A stretch of DNA of 64,000 bases from Geminicoccaceae bacterium. GTDB taxonomy: Bacteria > Pseudomonadota > Alphaproteobacteria > Geminicoccales > Geminicoccaceae. Positions 30,407-39,701 of the stretch are shown here, piece after piece. Each line of letters begins with the position of its first letter. Position 1 is the first letter of the stretch. A program made the translations under genes and the position numbers. The stretch is from positions 124,001 through 188,000 of the forward strand of contig JACKIN010000006.1 in NCBI GenBank assembly GCA_020638495.1. The letters are read 5' to 3'. Under the pieces are notes generated by a model. That model saw nothing but the letters and a program-made list of their open reading frames with translations. It was not told the DNA's origin and searched no databases.

Positions 30407-32767
30407 ATGACGGCAAGGCTCGTGATTCTGGCGGCGCTCGCGTCGCTCCTGGCCGCCGGATCGGCCGGGACGCAGGAGAAGGACGACGGCTCCGTGCTGC
30501 CGTTCCCGCCCGAGCCGATGGCGGGCGAGGCGAAGCAGCTTCTGCAGGACTCGACGATGCAATGGCCGGAGCCGGCGCGGCACCTGGCCGAGAACGCGCC
30601 AAACATCCTGATCGTGATGCTCGACGATGTCGGGTTCGGCATCTCCGAGGTGTTCGGCGGCGAGGTCAGGACACCCGCCTTCGCACGGCTCGCCGCGGAG
30701 GGCATCGCCTACAACGCCTTCAACACCGCCTCGATCTGCTCGCCCAGCCGGGCGGCGCTGCTCACCGGGCGCAACCACACGCGGGTGGGCTCCGGCACCA
30801 TCGCCGAGCGGGCGGTGGCCTTCGACGGCTACACGGGGGTCATCCCCAAGACGGCGGCGACCATCCCCGAGATCCTCAGGCAATACGGCTATCACACCGC
30901 GGCCTTCGGCAAGTGGCACAACACGCCGGCGATCGAGACGACCTCGATCGGCCCCAAGGATCACTGGCCGAACGCCTACGGGTTCGAGCATTTCTACGGG
31001 TTTCTCGGCGGCGAGACCTCGCAATGGGAGCCGCGGCTGACCCGGAACTACGACCATGTCGAGCCACCCGCCGACGATCCGACCTATCATTTGACCGAGG
31101 ATCTGGCGAGCCGGGCGCTGGCCTGGCTCGACGACTACCGCGCCTTCGATCCGGCCCGGCCCTACTTCATGTACTGGGCGCCGGGCGGCGTGCATGGACC
31201 GCACCACATCTTCAGCGAATGGGCCGACAAGTATGACGGCGCCTTCGACGATGGCTGGGACGCCTATCGCGAACGCACCTGGCGGCGGCAGCTCGACATG
31301 GGGGTCATCCCGGCGGGGACAGAGCTCACGCCGCGCGACGCGACGATGGCATCATGGGACAGCATCCCGGCGGATCAATTCGATTTCCAGACGCGGCTGA
31401 TGGAGGTCTTCGCCGGCTATGTCGAGCATACCGACACGCAGGTCGGCAAGCTGATCGACGGGCTCGAGGCGCGGGGCCTGCGCGACAACACGCTGATCTT
31501 CTACATCTTCGGCGACAACGGCTCGTCGGCCGAGGGTCAGGAGGGCTCGATCAGCGAGCTCTTGGCCCAGAACAACATCCAGACCACCACCGACCAGCAG
31601 CTCGAAGCCCTGGAGAAGCTCGGCGGAACGGCCGTGCTCGGCAGCCCGAAGACAGACAACATATACCATGCCGGATGGGCCTGGGCGGGCGGCACGCCCT
31701 TCAAGGGCACCAAGCTGCTCGCCAGCTATTTCGGCGGCACGCGCAACCCGCTGGTGATCTCCTGGCCGGGGCACATCAGCCATGACCGCAGGATGCGCCC
31801 GCAGTTCCATCACCTCGTCGACGTGGCGCCGACCATTTACGACATTCTCCAGATCACGCCGCCAAAGGTCGTCAACGGCTATGATCAGCTGCCGCTCGAC
31901 GGCATCAGCATGGCCTACACGTTCGGTGATGCCGGAGCAGCGGGACAGAAGTCGGAGCAGTTCTTCGACAATAACGGCAGCCGCGGGATCTACATGGACG
32001 GCTGGTTCGCTGGCACCTTCGGGCCACTGATCCCCTGGGACACGGCCGGCTCCGCCAAAGGCCTCGCCGATTGGGATTCGGCCAAGGACCAATGGGAGCT
32101 CTACGACCTCGGGAGGGATTTCTCGCAAGCCCGCGATCTGGCGGCGGCGGAGCCGAAGCGGCTCCTGCGGATGAAGAAGCGCTTCCTCGAGGTGGCCCGA
32201 GAGAACCAGGACTTCCCCATCGGCGCCGGGCTCTGGCTGCGCATCCACCCCGAGGATCGCGTGAAGACCGCCTATGACCACTGGACGTTCACCGGCTCGA
32301 CGGAACGCATGCCGGAATTCACGGCACCCGGCGTCGGGCGCCAGAGCACGACCGTGACAATCGACGCGGAATTCGAGGACGGCGCCAACGGCGTGCTCTA
32401 CGCCGTCGGCGGCGCCGGCGGCGGGCTCAGTGTCTACATGCGGGATGGTCGGCTGGTCTACGAGTACAACATGCTCCTGATCGAGAACTACGCGGTGACC
32501 ACCGACCCTATCCCGGGCGGCAGGCACGAGATCGTCATCGATACCGAAATCGAGAAGCCCGGCGGTGCCGCCCAGGTCGTGATCACCGTCGACGGCAAGG
32601 TGGCCGGGCGGACCACGGTGAAGCGCACGGTTCCGGCCGCCTTCACCGCGACCGAGACGTTCGACGTGGGGCGCGATCTGGGCTCGCCCGTGTCCACCGC
32701 CTATGCGGATGAGCGGCCCTTCGCCTTCGACGGCTCGATCCGGGGCATGGCGGTGACGATGAAGTAG
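30407..32767 (+). CDS. Arylsulfatase (long form, about 786 residues)
   Basis: 786 residues with a Sec signal peptide (LVILAALASLLAAGSAGTQE). Alkaline-phosphatase-superfamily sulfatase: metal ligands in ILIVMLDDVGFG, the formylglycine motif CSPSR with Cys111 followed by AALLTGRN, and YFMYWAPGGVHGPHH and FGDNGSS later. The C-terminal ~180 residues form a beta-rich domain (DAEFEDGANGVLYAVGGAGG, VDGKVAGRTTV) typical of the long bacterial arylsulfatases. It needs a formylglycine-generating enzyme, which is not in this window. Likely periplasmic cleavage of sulfate esters for sulfur. First of three sulfatase genes in a row. Confidence 0.93.
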   Translation: MTARLVILAALASLLAAGSAGTQEKDDGSVLPFPPEPMAGEAKQLLQDSTMQWPEPARHLAENAPNILIVMLDDVGFGISEVFGGEVRTPAFARLAAEGIAYNAFNTASICSPSRAALLTGRNHTRVGSGTIAERAVAFDGYTGVIPKTAATIPEILRQYGYHTAAFGKWHNTPAIETTSIGPKDHWPNAYGFEHFYGFLGGETSQWEPRLTRNYDHVEPPADDPTYHLTEDLASRALAWLDDYRAFDPARPYFMYWAPGGVHGPHHIFSEWADKYDGAFDDGWDAYRERTWRRQLDMGVIPAGTELTPRDATMASWDSIPADQFDFQTRLMEVFAGYVEHTDTQVGKLIDGLEARGLRDNTLIFYIFGDNGSSAEGQEGSISELLAQNNIQTTTDQQLEALEKLGGTAVLGSPKTDNIYHAGWAWAGGTPFKGTKLLASYFGGTRNPLVISWPGHISHDRRMRPQFHHLVDVAPTIYDILQITPPKVVNGYDQLPLDGISMAYTFGDAGAAGQKSEQFFDNNGSRGIYMDGWFAGTFGPLIPWDTAGSAKGLADWDSAKDQWELYDLGRDFSQARDLAAAEPKRLLRMKKRFLEVARENQDFPIGAGLWLRIHPEDRVKTAYDHWTFTGSTERMPEFTAPGVGRQSTTVTIDAEFEDGANGVLYAVGGAGGGLSVYMRDGRLVYEYNMLLIENYAVTTDPIPGGRHEIVIDTEIEKPGGAAQVVITVDGKVAGRTTVKRTVPAAFTATETFDVGRDLGSPVSTAYADERPFAFDGSIRGMAVTMK

Positions 32768-32820
32768 GCGGTGCAGAGGCGCCAGACGCGGCGATTTCCC
32801 AGCAAACGAAAGGCGAGGCC

Positions 32821-33975
32821 ATGATCGAACCCCTTCGGGCCTTGAAGATGTCGGCCCTCGTGGGGGCGGCCCTGATCACGACGGCGGAACCGGTCCGGGC
32901 GCAGGATCAGGCAAAGGAGAGACCGAACATCCTCGTCATCATGCCGGACGATGTGGGGCTCTGGAACATCAGCGCCTACAACCGCGGCTCGAGGGGCTAT
33001 CGGACGCCGAGCATCGACCGGCTGGCCGAGGAGGGTGCCCTCTTCTCCGACATGTACGCGCAGCCGAGCTGCACGCCGGGGCGGGCCTCGTTCATCACCG
33101 GCATGTATCCGATCCGCTCGGGGCTAACGACGGTGGGCATGGTCGGTGCGAAGCAGGGGATGCGGGCCGAGGTGCCGACGCTGGCCGAGGTGCTGAAGCA
33201 GCAGGGCTATGCCACCGGGCAGTTCGGCAAGAACCATCTGGGCGACCGCAACGAGCATCTGCCGACGGTGCACGGCTTCGACGAGTTCTACGGCTTCCTC
33301 TACCACCTGAACGTGCTGCAGGAGCCCCTCGACAACGACTACCCCAAAAGCGACGCGTTCCGCGCGAAGTTCGAGCCGCGCGGCATCATCCACAGCTTCG
33401 CCACGGACACCTACGACGCCAGCGTGCCCGACGACCGTTTCGGCGAGGTCGGCAAGCAGCGGGTCGAGGACACGGGCCTGCCGGACGAGCAGCGCTTCGA
33501 GACCCTCGATGCCGAGCTCAACGGGAAGGCCTTCGACTTCATGGAGCGGGCGGTGGCAGCGGACGAGCCGTTCTTCGTCTGGCTGAACCCGTCCAGGATG
33601 CACGTCTTCACGTTCACGCCGGACGCGTACAAGGAGAGGGCCCGCGAGCACACGAGCTACGACGACCCGCACGGCGCCGGCATGATCCAGCACGACGACG
33701 ACATCGGCGCGGTGCTCGCCAAGCTGGACAAGCTCGGCGTCGGCGACGACACCATCGTCGTCTACACGACCGACAACGGCCCGGAGCACAGCACCCATCC
33801 CCATGGCGGCATCACGCGCATCCGTCGGCCAACTGAGCCTTCGGCAGCGACGGGTGGGAAGCGGGGTGCTCGACAACGATGGCGCGGGACCGAAGGGCAC
33901 CATCGGCCCGATCGTGAAGCTGCTGCTGCCTGCCAGCTGAAGTCGAGAGAACGGAGGAAGCCATGCGCGTCATGA
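32821..33975 (+). pseudogene. Arylsulfatase, C-terminally truncated
   Basis: The ORF is 384 residues. It starts with a signal peptide (VGAALITTAEPVRAQ), has the metal site ILVIMPDDVG and the formylglycine motif CTPGR (Cys84), and keeps sulfatase sequence up to TTDNGPEHSTHPHGG near residue 335. From there the protein turns into Arg-rich unrelated sequence (ITRIRRPTEPSAATGGKRGA). Normal family members continue ~200 more residues with a conserved FRGEK...EGGVRVP block. A deletion therefore removed the C-terminal subdomain, including substrate-site residues, so the enzyme is probably inactive. Its end overlaps the next sulfatase start by 13 bases. Confidence 0.75.
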
Positions 33976-35555
33976 CCATTTTCGCCTTGCTCGCCCTGGC
34001 GATGTCGATCGCCGTGGGCGGCGAGGCCGTGTCCCAGACCTCGACCCTGTCACGGGCGGTCCAGGAGTCGGACAGCCGGCAACCCGCGATCCCGCGGCCC
34101 GGGCAGCAGGCCGAGGCGGCGCGAAAGCTCGCCGACTTCGAGGCCAGGACGGGGCGGAAGCCGAACATCCTGCTCTTCATCGTCGACGACATGGGCTACG
34201 GCGATCCGGGTGCGTTCGGCGGCGGCGAGGCGATCGGGGCGGCGACCCCCAACATGGACCGGCTGGCGGCAGAAGGGCTGAAGCTCACCTCGACCTACGC
34301 CCAGTACACCTGCACGCCGACGCGGGCCGCGATCCTGACCGGCCGCCTGCCGGTCAGGACCGGCCTGACCCGCCCAATCCTCGCCGGCGACAACGTGACC
34401 CGAAACCCGTGGGAGGGCGAGGTGTCGCTGCCGGGCATCCTGTCGGATCACGGCTATCACACGCTCCTGGTCGGCAAGTGGCATGTCGGCGAGGTCGAAG
34501 GCATGCGGCCGCACGACATCGGGTTCGACGAGTTCTATGGCTACTACCGGGCGCAGAAGGAGTACATCCAGCGCCATGACGGGCACCGCTATCCCGACCT
34601 GGTGCTCGATGCGGACAAGCGCGAGCGCTACGACGCGATCGGCGCCGACGACAACCTCGTCCGCGGGCTGAAGGACGGGACCACCGAGACGGTGATGGAG
34701 GTCGCCTCCGTCCAGGACATGGCCGAGGGCGACGGCATGCTGCGCGACTACACGGTGGCACGCATCGCCGAGCTGGCCCGGGGCGCCGAGCCCTTCTTCC
34801 TGACCCACGCCTTCATGAAGGTGCACGCCGACAACTGGCCGTCGGCGGCCTTCGAGGGCGCTAGCTCGTCCAAGTATCCCTACAAAGACGCCGTCGTCGA
34901 GGTCGACAGCCATATCGGCGACATCATGCAGGCGCTGGAGGATGCGGGCGAGCTGGAGAATACCTTCGTCTTCGTTACCTCGGACAACGGGCCGCAGATG
35001 GATGGCTGGCCGGACAGCGGCTACACGCCGCTCCGCGGCGCGAAGGGTACGACCTGGGAAGGTGGCGTGCGCGTTCCCGGCATCGCCTACTGGCAGGGCA
35101 TGATCGAGCCGGGCCGGGTATCGGACGGGCTGTTCGACCTCATGGACCTCTTCAATACCTCGGTGGCGCTGGCCGGTGCCGAGGACGCGATCCCGACCGA
35201 CCGCTACATCGACGGGATCGACCAGACCTCGTTCCTTCTGGCCGGCGACGGCGAGTCGCGGCGGGAGAACGTGTATTTCTGGCTCGGCTCGCAGTTCACC
35301 GCCATGCGGATGCGCGAGTACAAGATGCACACCAAGGTGGTCGAGCCGGCGGAGAAGTTCCTTTGGATCGACATGGCCACGCTGCAGGATACCGCGCTCG
35401 CGCCGTGGCTGTTCAATCTCTACATCGACCCGAAGGAGGAGTACACGGTCGGCCATCGCCTGAATGCTTGGCAGGCGTCGCTGGGCAACGAGATGAAGGC
35501 CCATGCCCTGACCTTCCGGAAATTCCCGCCTAAGGATATCGGCCTCGGCGGGTAG
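33963..35555 (+). CDS. Arylsulfatase
   Basis: 530 residues with a signal peptide (MRVMTIFALLALAMSIAVGG). The metal site reads LFIVDDMGYGDPG, the formylglycine motif is CTPTR at Cys117 followed by AAILTGRLPVRTG, and TSDNGPQMDGWPDSGYTPLR plus WEGGVRVPGIAYW complete the C-terminal active-site parts. Full-length and apparently intact, unlike the middle gene. Predicted periplasmic sulfatase dependent on formylglycine modification. It probably belongs to the same uptake/degradation locus as the other two sulfatases and the fragments downstream. Confidence 0.93.
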   Translation: MRVMTIFALLALAMSIAVGGEAVSQTSTLSRAVQESDSRQPAIPRPGQQAEAARKLADFEARTGRKPNILLFIVDDMGYGDPGAFGGGEAIGAATPNMDRLAAEGLKLTSTYAQYTCTPTRAAILTGRLPVRTGLTRPILAGDNVTRNPWEGEVSLPGILSDHGYHTLLVGKWHVGEVEGMRPHDIGFDEFYGYYRAQKEYIQRHDGHRYPDLVLDADKRERYDAIGADDNLVRGLKDGTTETVMEVASVQDMAEGDGMLRDYTVARIAELARGAEPFFLTHAFMKVHADNWPSAAFEGASSSKYPYKDAVVEVDSHIGDIMQALEDAGELENTFVFVTSDNGPQMDGWPDSGYTPLRGAKGTTWEGGVRVPGIAYWQGMIEPGRVSDGLFDLMDLFNTSVALAGAEDAIPTDRYIDGIDQTSFLLAGDGESRRENVYFWLGSQFTAMRMREYKMHTKVVEPAEKFLWIDMATLQDTALAPWLFNLYIDPKEEYTVGHRLNAWQASLGNEMKAHALTFRKFPPKDIGLGG

Positions 35556-35709
35556 CAGGTGGTTGCCGGAACGAGGGGATCGGGTGGCTCTCGGCGAGCC
35601 TCTCGAACTGCCCGGGGCGATCGCCGAGCCGGGCCCGGCTCCCGATCCGCGCAAATTCCTGGGCGAGCCGGGGCGATCGCAGCTCGGCTCATCGAGACGT
35701 CGCGGCTGC

Positions 35710-35823
35710 ACCCTGTCCCGTGAAGCGCTGAACAGCCTCATGCCGCAGCAGACCTCGCTCGCGGACGCCATCGTCTGGGGCGACGTGAAGATCGACGGCA
35801 AGCAACCGCAGCTCGAGGAATTG
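35710..35823 (+). pseudogene. Remnant of an alkylsulfatase C-terminal (SCP2-like) domain
   Basis: A 38-codon stretch reads TLSREALNSL, then TSLADAIVWGDVKIDGKQPQ and LEEL. This fits the C-terminal SCP2-like domain of SdsA-type alkylsulfatases (pattern L-T-L-x-R-x-A-L-N-x-L ... L-x-D-A-I-x-x-G-x-V-K-I-x-G-D). The catalytic metallo-beta-lactamase part is gone, and no start or ribosome site precedes it. I infer a deletion remnant of a former fourth sulfatase-type gene. Confidence 0.6.
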
Positions 35824-36103
35824 GCGTCGGGCCGACGCTCACCGTGCCGTGCGCCACCGACGAGAAGCTCGGCAGCGGGAAATGGAGCGCCGGCCCGGCC
35901 GCTGTCGTGCTGGCGCCGCCGGGCCCCTGGATGGTCGGGCAGGCTCGTCCGCTAGCTCTGATCCTTCGCCGGCGACAACCTCGAGGGCGGCTGGCACCCG
36001 GTGTCGTCGCCGGTCATCACGGCGAGCCGGGAAGCGGACAGCGCCAACAGCTGGACCGTGCCGCCCGGGAAAGGGACGCTGCGCCTGTTGCCCGACGCCG
36101 GCC
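35823..36103 (+). pseudogene. Remnant of an outer-membrane barrel protein (neuromedin U-like annotation)
   Basis: Two frames together resemble one family. GVGPTLTVPCATDEKLGSGK then WSAGPAAVVLAPPGPWMVGQ (35823-35942) continues, after a frameshift and a deletion, as SFAGDN...GGWHPVSSPVITASREAD...NSWTVPPGKG (from 35962). Intact relatives read LPTATDD.LGTGKWSAGP...GWYL.TSPIITANWEAD...RWTVP.GGG and are beta-barrel proteins that often accompany arylsulfatase genes. The reading frame is not continuous, so it is a pseudogene. Recognition is from memory of the family. Confidence 0.6.
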
Positions 36104-36454
36104 AGTCAGCCGCGCTGCAGGAAGATCTTGGCACCCGGCTTCTGGCTGAGGAGCAGGCGGGCGGAGGCCAGGTCGGGGCAGATGGTCTCGCCCGAGGAAT
36201 GGCTCACCCGATAGCTGCAGGGCGGCGACGCGATCGCCGGCCTCGCCCCACCGGGCACGGCTTGCAAGGGCATGCCCTGCATCGGCTGCTGCGGTTGCTC
36301 GTCGGTCGAGGAGCCAATCTGTTCCATGGTCGTCGAAAGCCTTACGCTGGTCCGGCTGCTATGATGTGCATCCCATGGTTCAAATGCCACTAACGGCGGC
36401 GGCGATTCCGCCGCTGTTGTCTGCTTGCCACACTCGGGGACGCGGAAACGCCAC
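36104..36454. other. Eroded intergenic stretch after the sulfatase island
   Basis: 351 bases. Apart from the doubtful minus-strand frame at 36106-36327 I see no gene, repeat or terminator. Slightly lower GC than the neighbours near 36300-36430 (for example CTATGATGTGCATCCCATGG). Confidence 0.4.
36106..36327 (-). CDS. Possible 73-residue hypothetical protein
   Basis: From ATG 36327 the frame reads MEQIGSSTDEQPQQPMQGMP, a Gln/Pro-rich part, then CSYRVSHSSGETICPDLASA and RLLLSQKPGAKIFLQRG. Two Cys flank a short beta-like segment. I do not recognise it, and it lies in an eroded region, so it may be a chance frame. Moderate base composition and lack of an obvious ribosome site keep confidence low. 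Confidence 0.3.
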   Translation of the reverse strand: MEQIGSSTDEQPQQPMQGMPLQAVPGGARPAIASPPCSYRVSHSSGETICPDLASARLLLSQKPGAKIFLQRG

Positions 36455-37723
36455 TCAGGGCTGGTCCGGCAGCCGGGCACGGCCAGCCGGGCCGAGGAAG
36501 AGCCCCGCGAGGTCGAGGAGGAAGTGCTCCGACCAGGCCCTGCCCATCAGCTGCAGGCCGATCGGGATGCCGTGACGGTCCCGGCCGCACGGCACGGTCA
36601 GGGCGGGGATGCCGGCCGCCGGCGCTGCCCAGCAATTGCGGCTCAGCAGGGCGGTGCTGCCGACCGCATCCGCCGCTTCCGCCAGGGTCGGGGCGGTCAC
36701 CGGCACGGTGGGCGAGAGGATCGCGTCGACGGTCTCGAAGAGTCGGTTGATGACGACGCCATTGGCCTCCCGCCAGCGCAGGTGGCCGGCATACTCGGTG
36801 GCCGGCATGGCGAGGCCGCGGGCGGCACGCTGGTGGATGGCGCTGCCGATGCGGGCGGCGTCGTGGGCGAGGCGCTGGCGATGGAACTCGGCCATGTCGG
36901 CCATGGCGAGCGGGGCGATGTGCAGGGCGGCCTCGAGGAGGGCCGGCTCGGCGACGGGCTGGACCGAGCAGCCCTGGCCCTCGAGCTTTTCGACCGCGCG
37001 CTCGAAGGAGTCGCGGATGTCGGGCTCGGTTTCTTCCAGGAGGGCGCTGGCGATGCCGAGCCTGATCCGTCCCGGGCGGGCGAAGGTCGAAGCGGAGCGG
37101 GAGAAGGGGTCGGCCGGATCGTGGCGGCAGGTCGCGGTGAAGGCCAGGCGGATCGTCTCGGGGTCGGCGGCGATGAAGCCCACCGTGTCGTGCGGCGGGC
37201 TGACCGGCATGATGTCCCGGTTGGAGATGGCGCCATGGGTCGGGCGCAGGCCGAGGAGCCCGTTGAGCGAGGCCGGCAGGCGGACCGAGCAGCCCGTGTC
37301 GGTGCCGACGCCGAGCGTGGCGAGGCCGAGCGCCACCGCCACGGCGGACCCGCCGCTCGAGCCGCCCGGCACGCGCTCGGGGTTCCAGGCGTTGCGGCAA
37401 TTGCCGTACCAGGGGTTCTGCGTCGTGCCGCCGAAGGCGAGCTCGTGCAGGTTGGCGGTGCCGACGATGCGAACACCCGCGTCGCGCAGTTGCGCCACGA
37501 CGGGCGCGTCCCTTTCGGCGATGCGGTCCCTGAAGAGGGCGCTCCCCCAGGTGCAGGCGACACCCCTGACCGGGATGCAGTCCTTGACCGCCATAGGCAC
37601 GCCGGCGAGCGGCCCGACACCGGTCGATACCTCGTCGGGGGTGAGAGTGACGAAGCAGTGGAAGCGCTCGTTCAGCGCCGCCGCACGGTCGAGGAAGCGC
37701 TCTCGTGCGGCGGCGCCGTTCAT
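36455..37723 (-). CDS. Amidase-signature family hydrolase
   Basis: 422 residues. The amidase-signature catalytic triad is visible: Lys47 in MAVKD, cis-Ser in GGSSGGS (122-126) and nucleophile Ser146 in TDTGCSVR, with the conserved GTANLHELAFGGTTQNP before it. The position usually Gly in TDTGGS is Cys145 here. Cytoplasmic, hydrolysing a carboxamide; family members range from GatA to indole-acetamide and aryl-amide hydrolases, so the substrate is open. It lies 9 bases after the SDR gene on the same strand, and next to an acetamidase-like gene. Confidence 0.9.
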   Translation of the reverse strand: MNGAAARERFLDRAAALNERFHCFVTLTPDEVSTGVGPLAGVPMAVKDCIPVRGVACTWGSALFRDRIAERDAPVVAQLRDAGVRIVGTANLHELAFGGTTQNPWYGNCRNAWNPERVPGGSSGGSAVAVALGLATLGVGTDTGCSVRLPASLNGLLGLRPTHGAISNRDIMPVSPPHDTVGFIAADPETIRLAFTATCRHDPADPFSRSASTFARPGRIRLGIASALLEETEPDIRDSFERAVEKLEGQGCSVQPVAEPALLEAALHIAPLAMADMAEFHRQRLAHDAARIGSAIHQRAARGLAMPATEYAGHLRWREANGVVINRLFETVDAILSPTVPVTAPTLAEAADAVGSTALLSRNCWAAPAAGIPALTVPCGRDRHGIPIGLQLMGRAWSEHFLLDLAGLFLGPAGRARLPDQP

Positions 37724-37732
37724 CGGGACGGC

Positions 37733-38494
37733 CTAGAACTGCACGCCCTTGGTGAGCGCCCCGTCGATCACGAGGTTGGTGCCGGAAGTGAAGCTCGAGG
37801 CGGGACTGGCGAGGAAGACGATGCCGCGGCCGACCTCCTCGGCGGTCGCCATGCGGCCGGTCGGGTTGAGGTCGAGGGCGGCCTTGAAGAGCTCGGGATT
37901 GTCTTTCTCGATCGAGTTCCAGATGCCGTCCTTGAAGTAGACATTGCCGGGCGAGACCGAGTTCACCCGGATGTTCTTGGGCGCGAGCTGGCAGGCGAGG
38001 CCGTGGGCATAGTGGATGAGGGCGGCCTTGGTGGCGCCGTAGGAGCCGGCGAAGAAGTCGACCTCGCGGCCGGAGACGCTGGAGACGATGACAACCGAGG
38101 CGGCCTTCGACGCCTCGAGCTGCGGCATGGCGGCGTTCACGGTGCGCACCGTGTGCATGACGTCGACCTCGAACTGCTGCTGCCATGCCTCCTCGGTGCC
38201 GGCGCCGGCCAGCGCCGAGACATTGGCGACGACGATGTCGATGCCGCCGAGCTCGGCCGCAGCGCTCGCCACCCAGCTTTCGAGAGCCGCCTTGTCGGCG
38301 ACGTCGAGCGCCTGCCCGTGGGCCTTCACGCCCTTCTTCCCGAGCGCGGCGACGCAGGCCTTCACCTCGTCCGCGTGGCGCGAGCAGACGCTGACATGGC
38401 AGCCCTCGTCGGCGAGGATGTCGGCGGCCCGGCGACCGATGCCCTTGGTGCCGCCGGTGACGATCGCCCTGAGACCCTTGAGACCGAGATCCAT
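37733..38494 (-). CDS. Short-chain dehydrogenase/reductase (SDR)
   Basis: 253 residues. Classical SDR: cofactor motif TGGTKGIG (13-20), VANVSALAG in place of the NNAG motif, catalytic Ser in VIVSSVSG and Tyr-Lys in SYGATK, and the end-motif LVIDGALTKG. Arg21-22 after the glycine motif and CSRHADEV at the second strand hint at NADP preference. It lies between amidase and acetamidase-like genes in one operon, so it may oxidise or reduce a product of amide hydrolysis; the substrate is unknown. Confidence 0.92.
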   Translation of the reverse strand: MDLGLKGLRAIVTGGTKGIGRRAADILADEGCHVSVCSRHADEVKACVAALGKKGVKAHGQALDVADKAALESWVASAAAELGGIDIVVANVSALAGAGTEEAWQQQFEVDVMHTVRTVNAAMPQLEASKAASVVIVSSVSGREVDFFAGSYGATKAALIHYAHGLACQLAPKNIRVNSVSPGNVYFKDGIWNSIEKDNPELFKAALDLNPTGRMATAEEVGRGIVFLASPASSFTSGTNLVIDGALTKGVQF

Positions 38495-38510
38495 CGTTTC
38501 TGCTCCCTGT

Positions 38511-39500
38511 TCATTCGAGATAGGCTTTGAGGAGTGAGGCGCCGAGCGTGTACTTGGGGTCGACCATGTTGCCGAGGCGGACCCGGCCGGCCTGGGTCAG
38601 GAGGAAATAGGCCTCGCTCTCCTCGAAGCCGTAATCGGCGACCAGCCAGCGGACGAGGTCGCGATAGGCGATGCGCGCCGCGTCCTCCATGGGGCGGGCA
38701 CTGCCGATCGACATGATGAACCGCTCGTTCTCGAGCCTCGGCCAATGGATCGGCCAGCCCTTGATCAGGTCGACATGCAGCGTCGTCGTGGACGGGATCT
38801 CGACCGCGACGCCGCAGAGCTCGCCGTCGCCCTGGGTGCCGTGGCAGTCGCCGACATAGAGGAAGGCGCCCTCGTGCTGCACCGGGAAATAGGCGATGGC
38901 GCCGGGGCCCATGTCCGGGAGATCCATGTTGCCGCCGTAGTAGTCCGGCGTGAGCGAGCTGATCGCCTCGATCTCGGGGCTGACGCCCAGCGTGCCGATG
39001 AAGGGCTCGTAAGGCAGGGTGATGCGCTCGTTGAAGACGACACCTTCGCGGGTCACCGCCATCTTCTTGACCCGCTCGGGCAGGGGCCGGTTGAGCATGG
39101 CGGTGACCGGGGTGGCGACGAGGCCGCCGAACTCGGGGATGAGGGCGGTGGTGCCGACCGGTTGCGGGCCGCGCGGCTCGATGTCGAGGATGCGGACCGC
39201 GACGACGTCGCCCTTCTTCGCGCCCTCGATGCGGATCGGGCCGCATTGCGGGTTGACGAAGGGCATGTTGAGCACGGCGGACGGCAGGTCGCGCTCGCTC
39301 CGGATGGCGCCGCCGAAGGCGTCCTCGGTTTCGGCCACGACGATGTCGCCCGGATCGATGGTCAGGACCGGCTCGGCATAGGGGCCGTAGACATAGTGGA
39401 AGGCGCCCTGCCGCTCACGGTCGAGCTGGTGTCGCCGACCCTCCCGACCCTTGGCCACGCCGAGCCGTGCCATATAGCTTCGCTCGAGCCAGTCGCTCAT
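38511..39500 (-). CDS. Acetamidase/formamidase family protein
   Basis: 329 residues from ATG 39500. FmdA/AmdA family: PYAEPVLTIDPGDIVVAETE near the start, the metal-binding region VQHEGAFLYVGDCHGTQGDG with GELCGVAVE, and PVFIEG-like IRIEGAKKGDVVAVRI. Members hydrolyse formamide, acetamide or related small amides. It heads the minus-strand operon FmdA-like, SDR, amidase and is divergent from an ABC importer, across a 200-base gap holding both promoters. A second FmdA-like gene ends at the left edge of the window. Confidence 0.88.
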   Translation of the reverse strand: MSDWLERSYMARLGVAKGREGRRHQLDRERQGAFHYVYGPYAEPVLTIDPGDIVVAETEDAFGGAIRSERDLPSAVLNMPFVNPQCGPIRIEGAKKGDVVAVRILDIEPRGPQPVGTTALIPEFGGLVATPVTAMLNRPLPERVKKMAVTREGVVFNERITLPYEPFIGTLGVSPEIEAISSLTPDYYGGNMDLPDMGPGAIAYFPVQHEGAFLYVGDCHGTQGDGELCGVAVEIPSTTTLHVDLIKGWPIHWPRLENERFIMSIGSARPMEDAARIAYRDLVRWLVADYGFEESEAYFLLTQAGRVRLGNMVDPKYTLGASLLKAYLE

Positions 39501-39701
39501 GCTCGTTCCTCCCTCGTGCCGAACCGTCGCGGAAGGTGGCACCGCTTCCGGCTCCCGTCCAGAGCCGGGAACCGATCTTCGGGCTTGGCGAGCGGGCCGG
39601 GGCGCGTCATTGTCACGCCGTTGACTCGAGCCGATCCAGGGGGCGTCGGTCGAACGAAGAAGCCCGTGCGGCCGACGCCGCCGGGACAGCGGCGAAGCGT
39701 T

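Noticed and set aside
33837..33943. Independent small gene ending GTIGPIVKLLLPAS
   Set aside because: No start codon with a ribosome site; more likely debris at the truncation point of the middle sulfatase.
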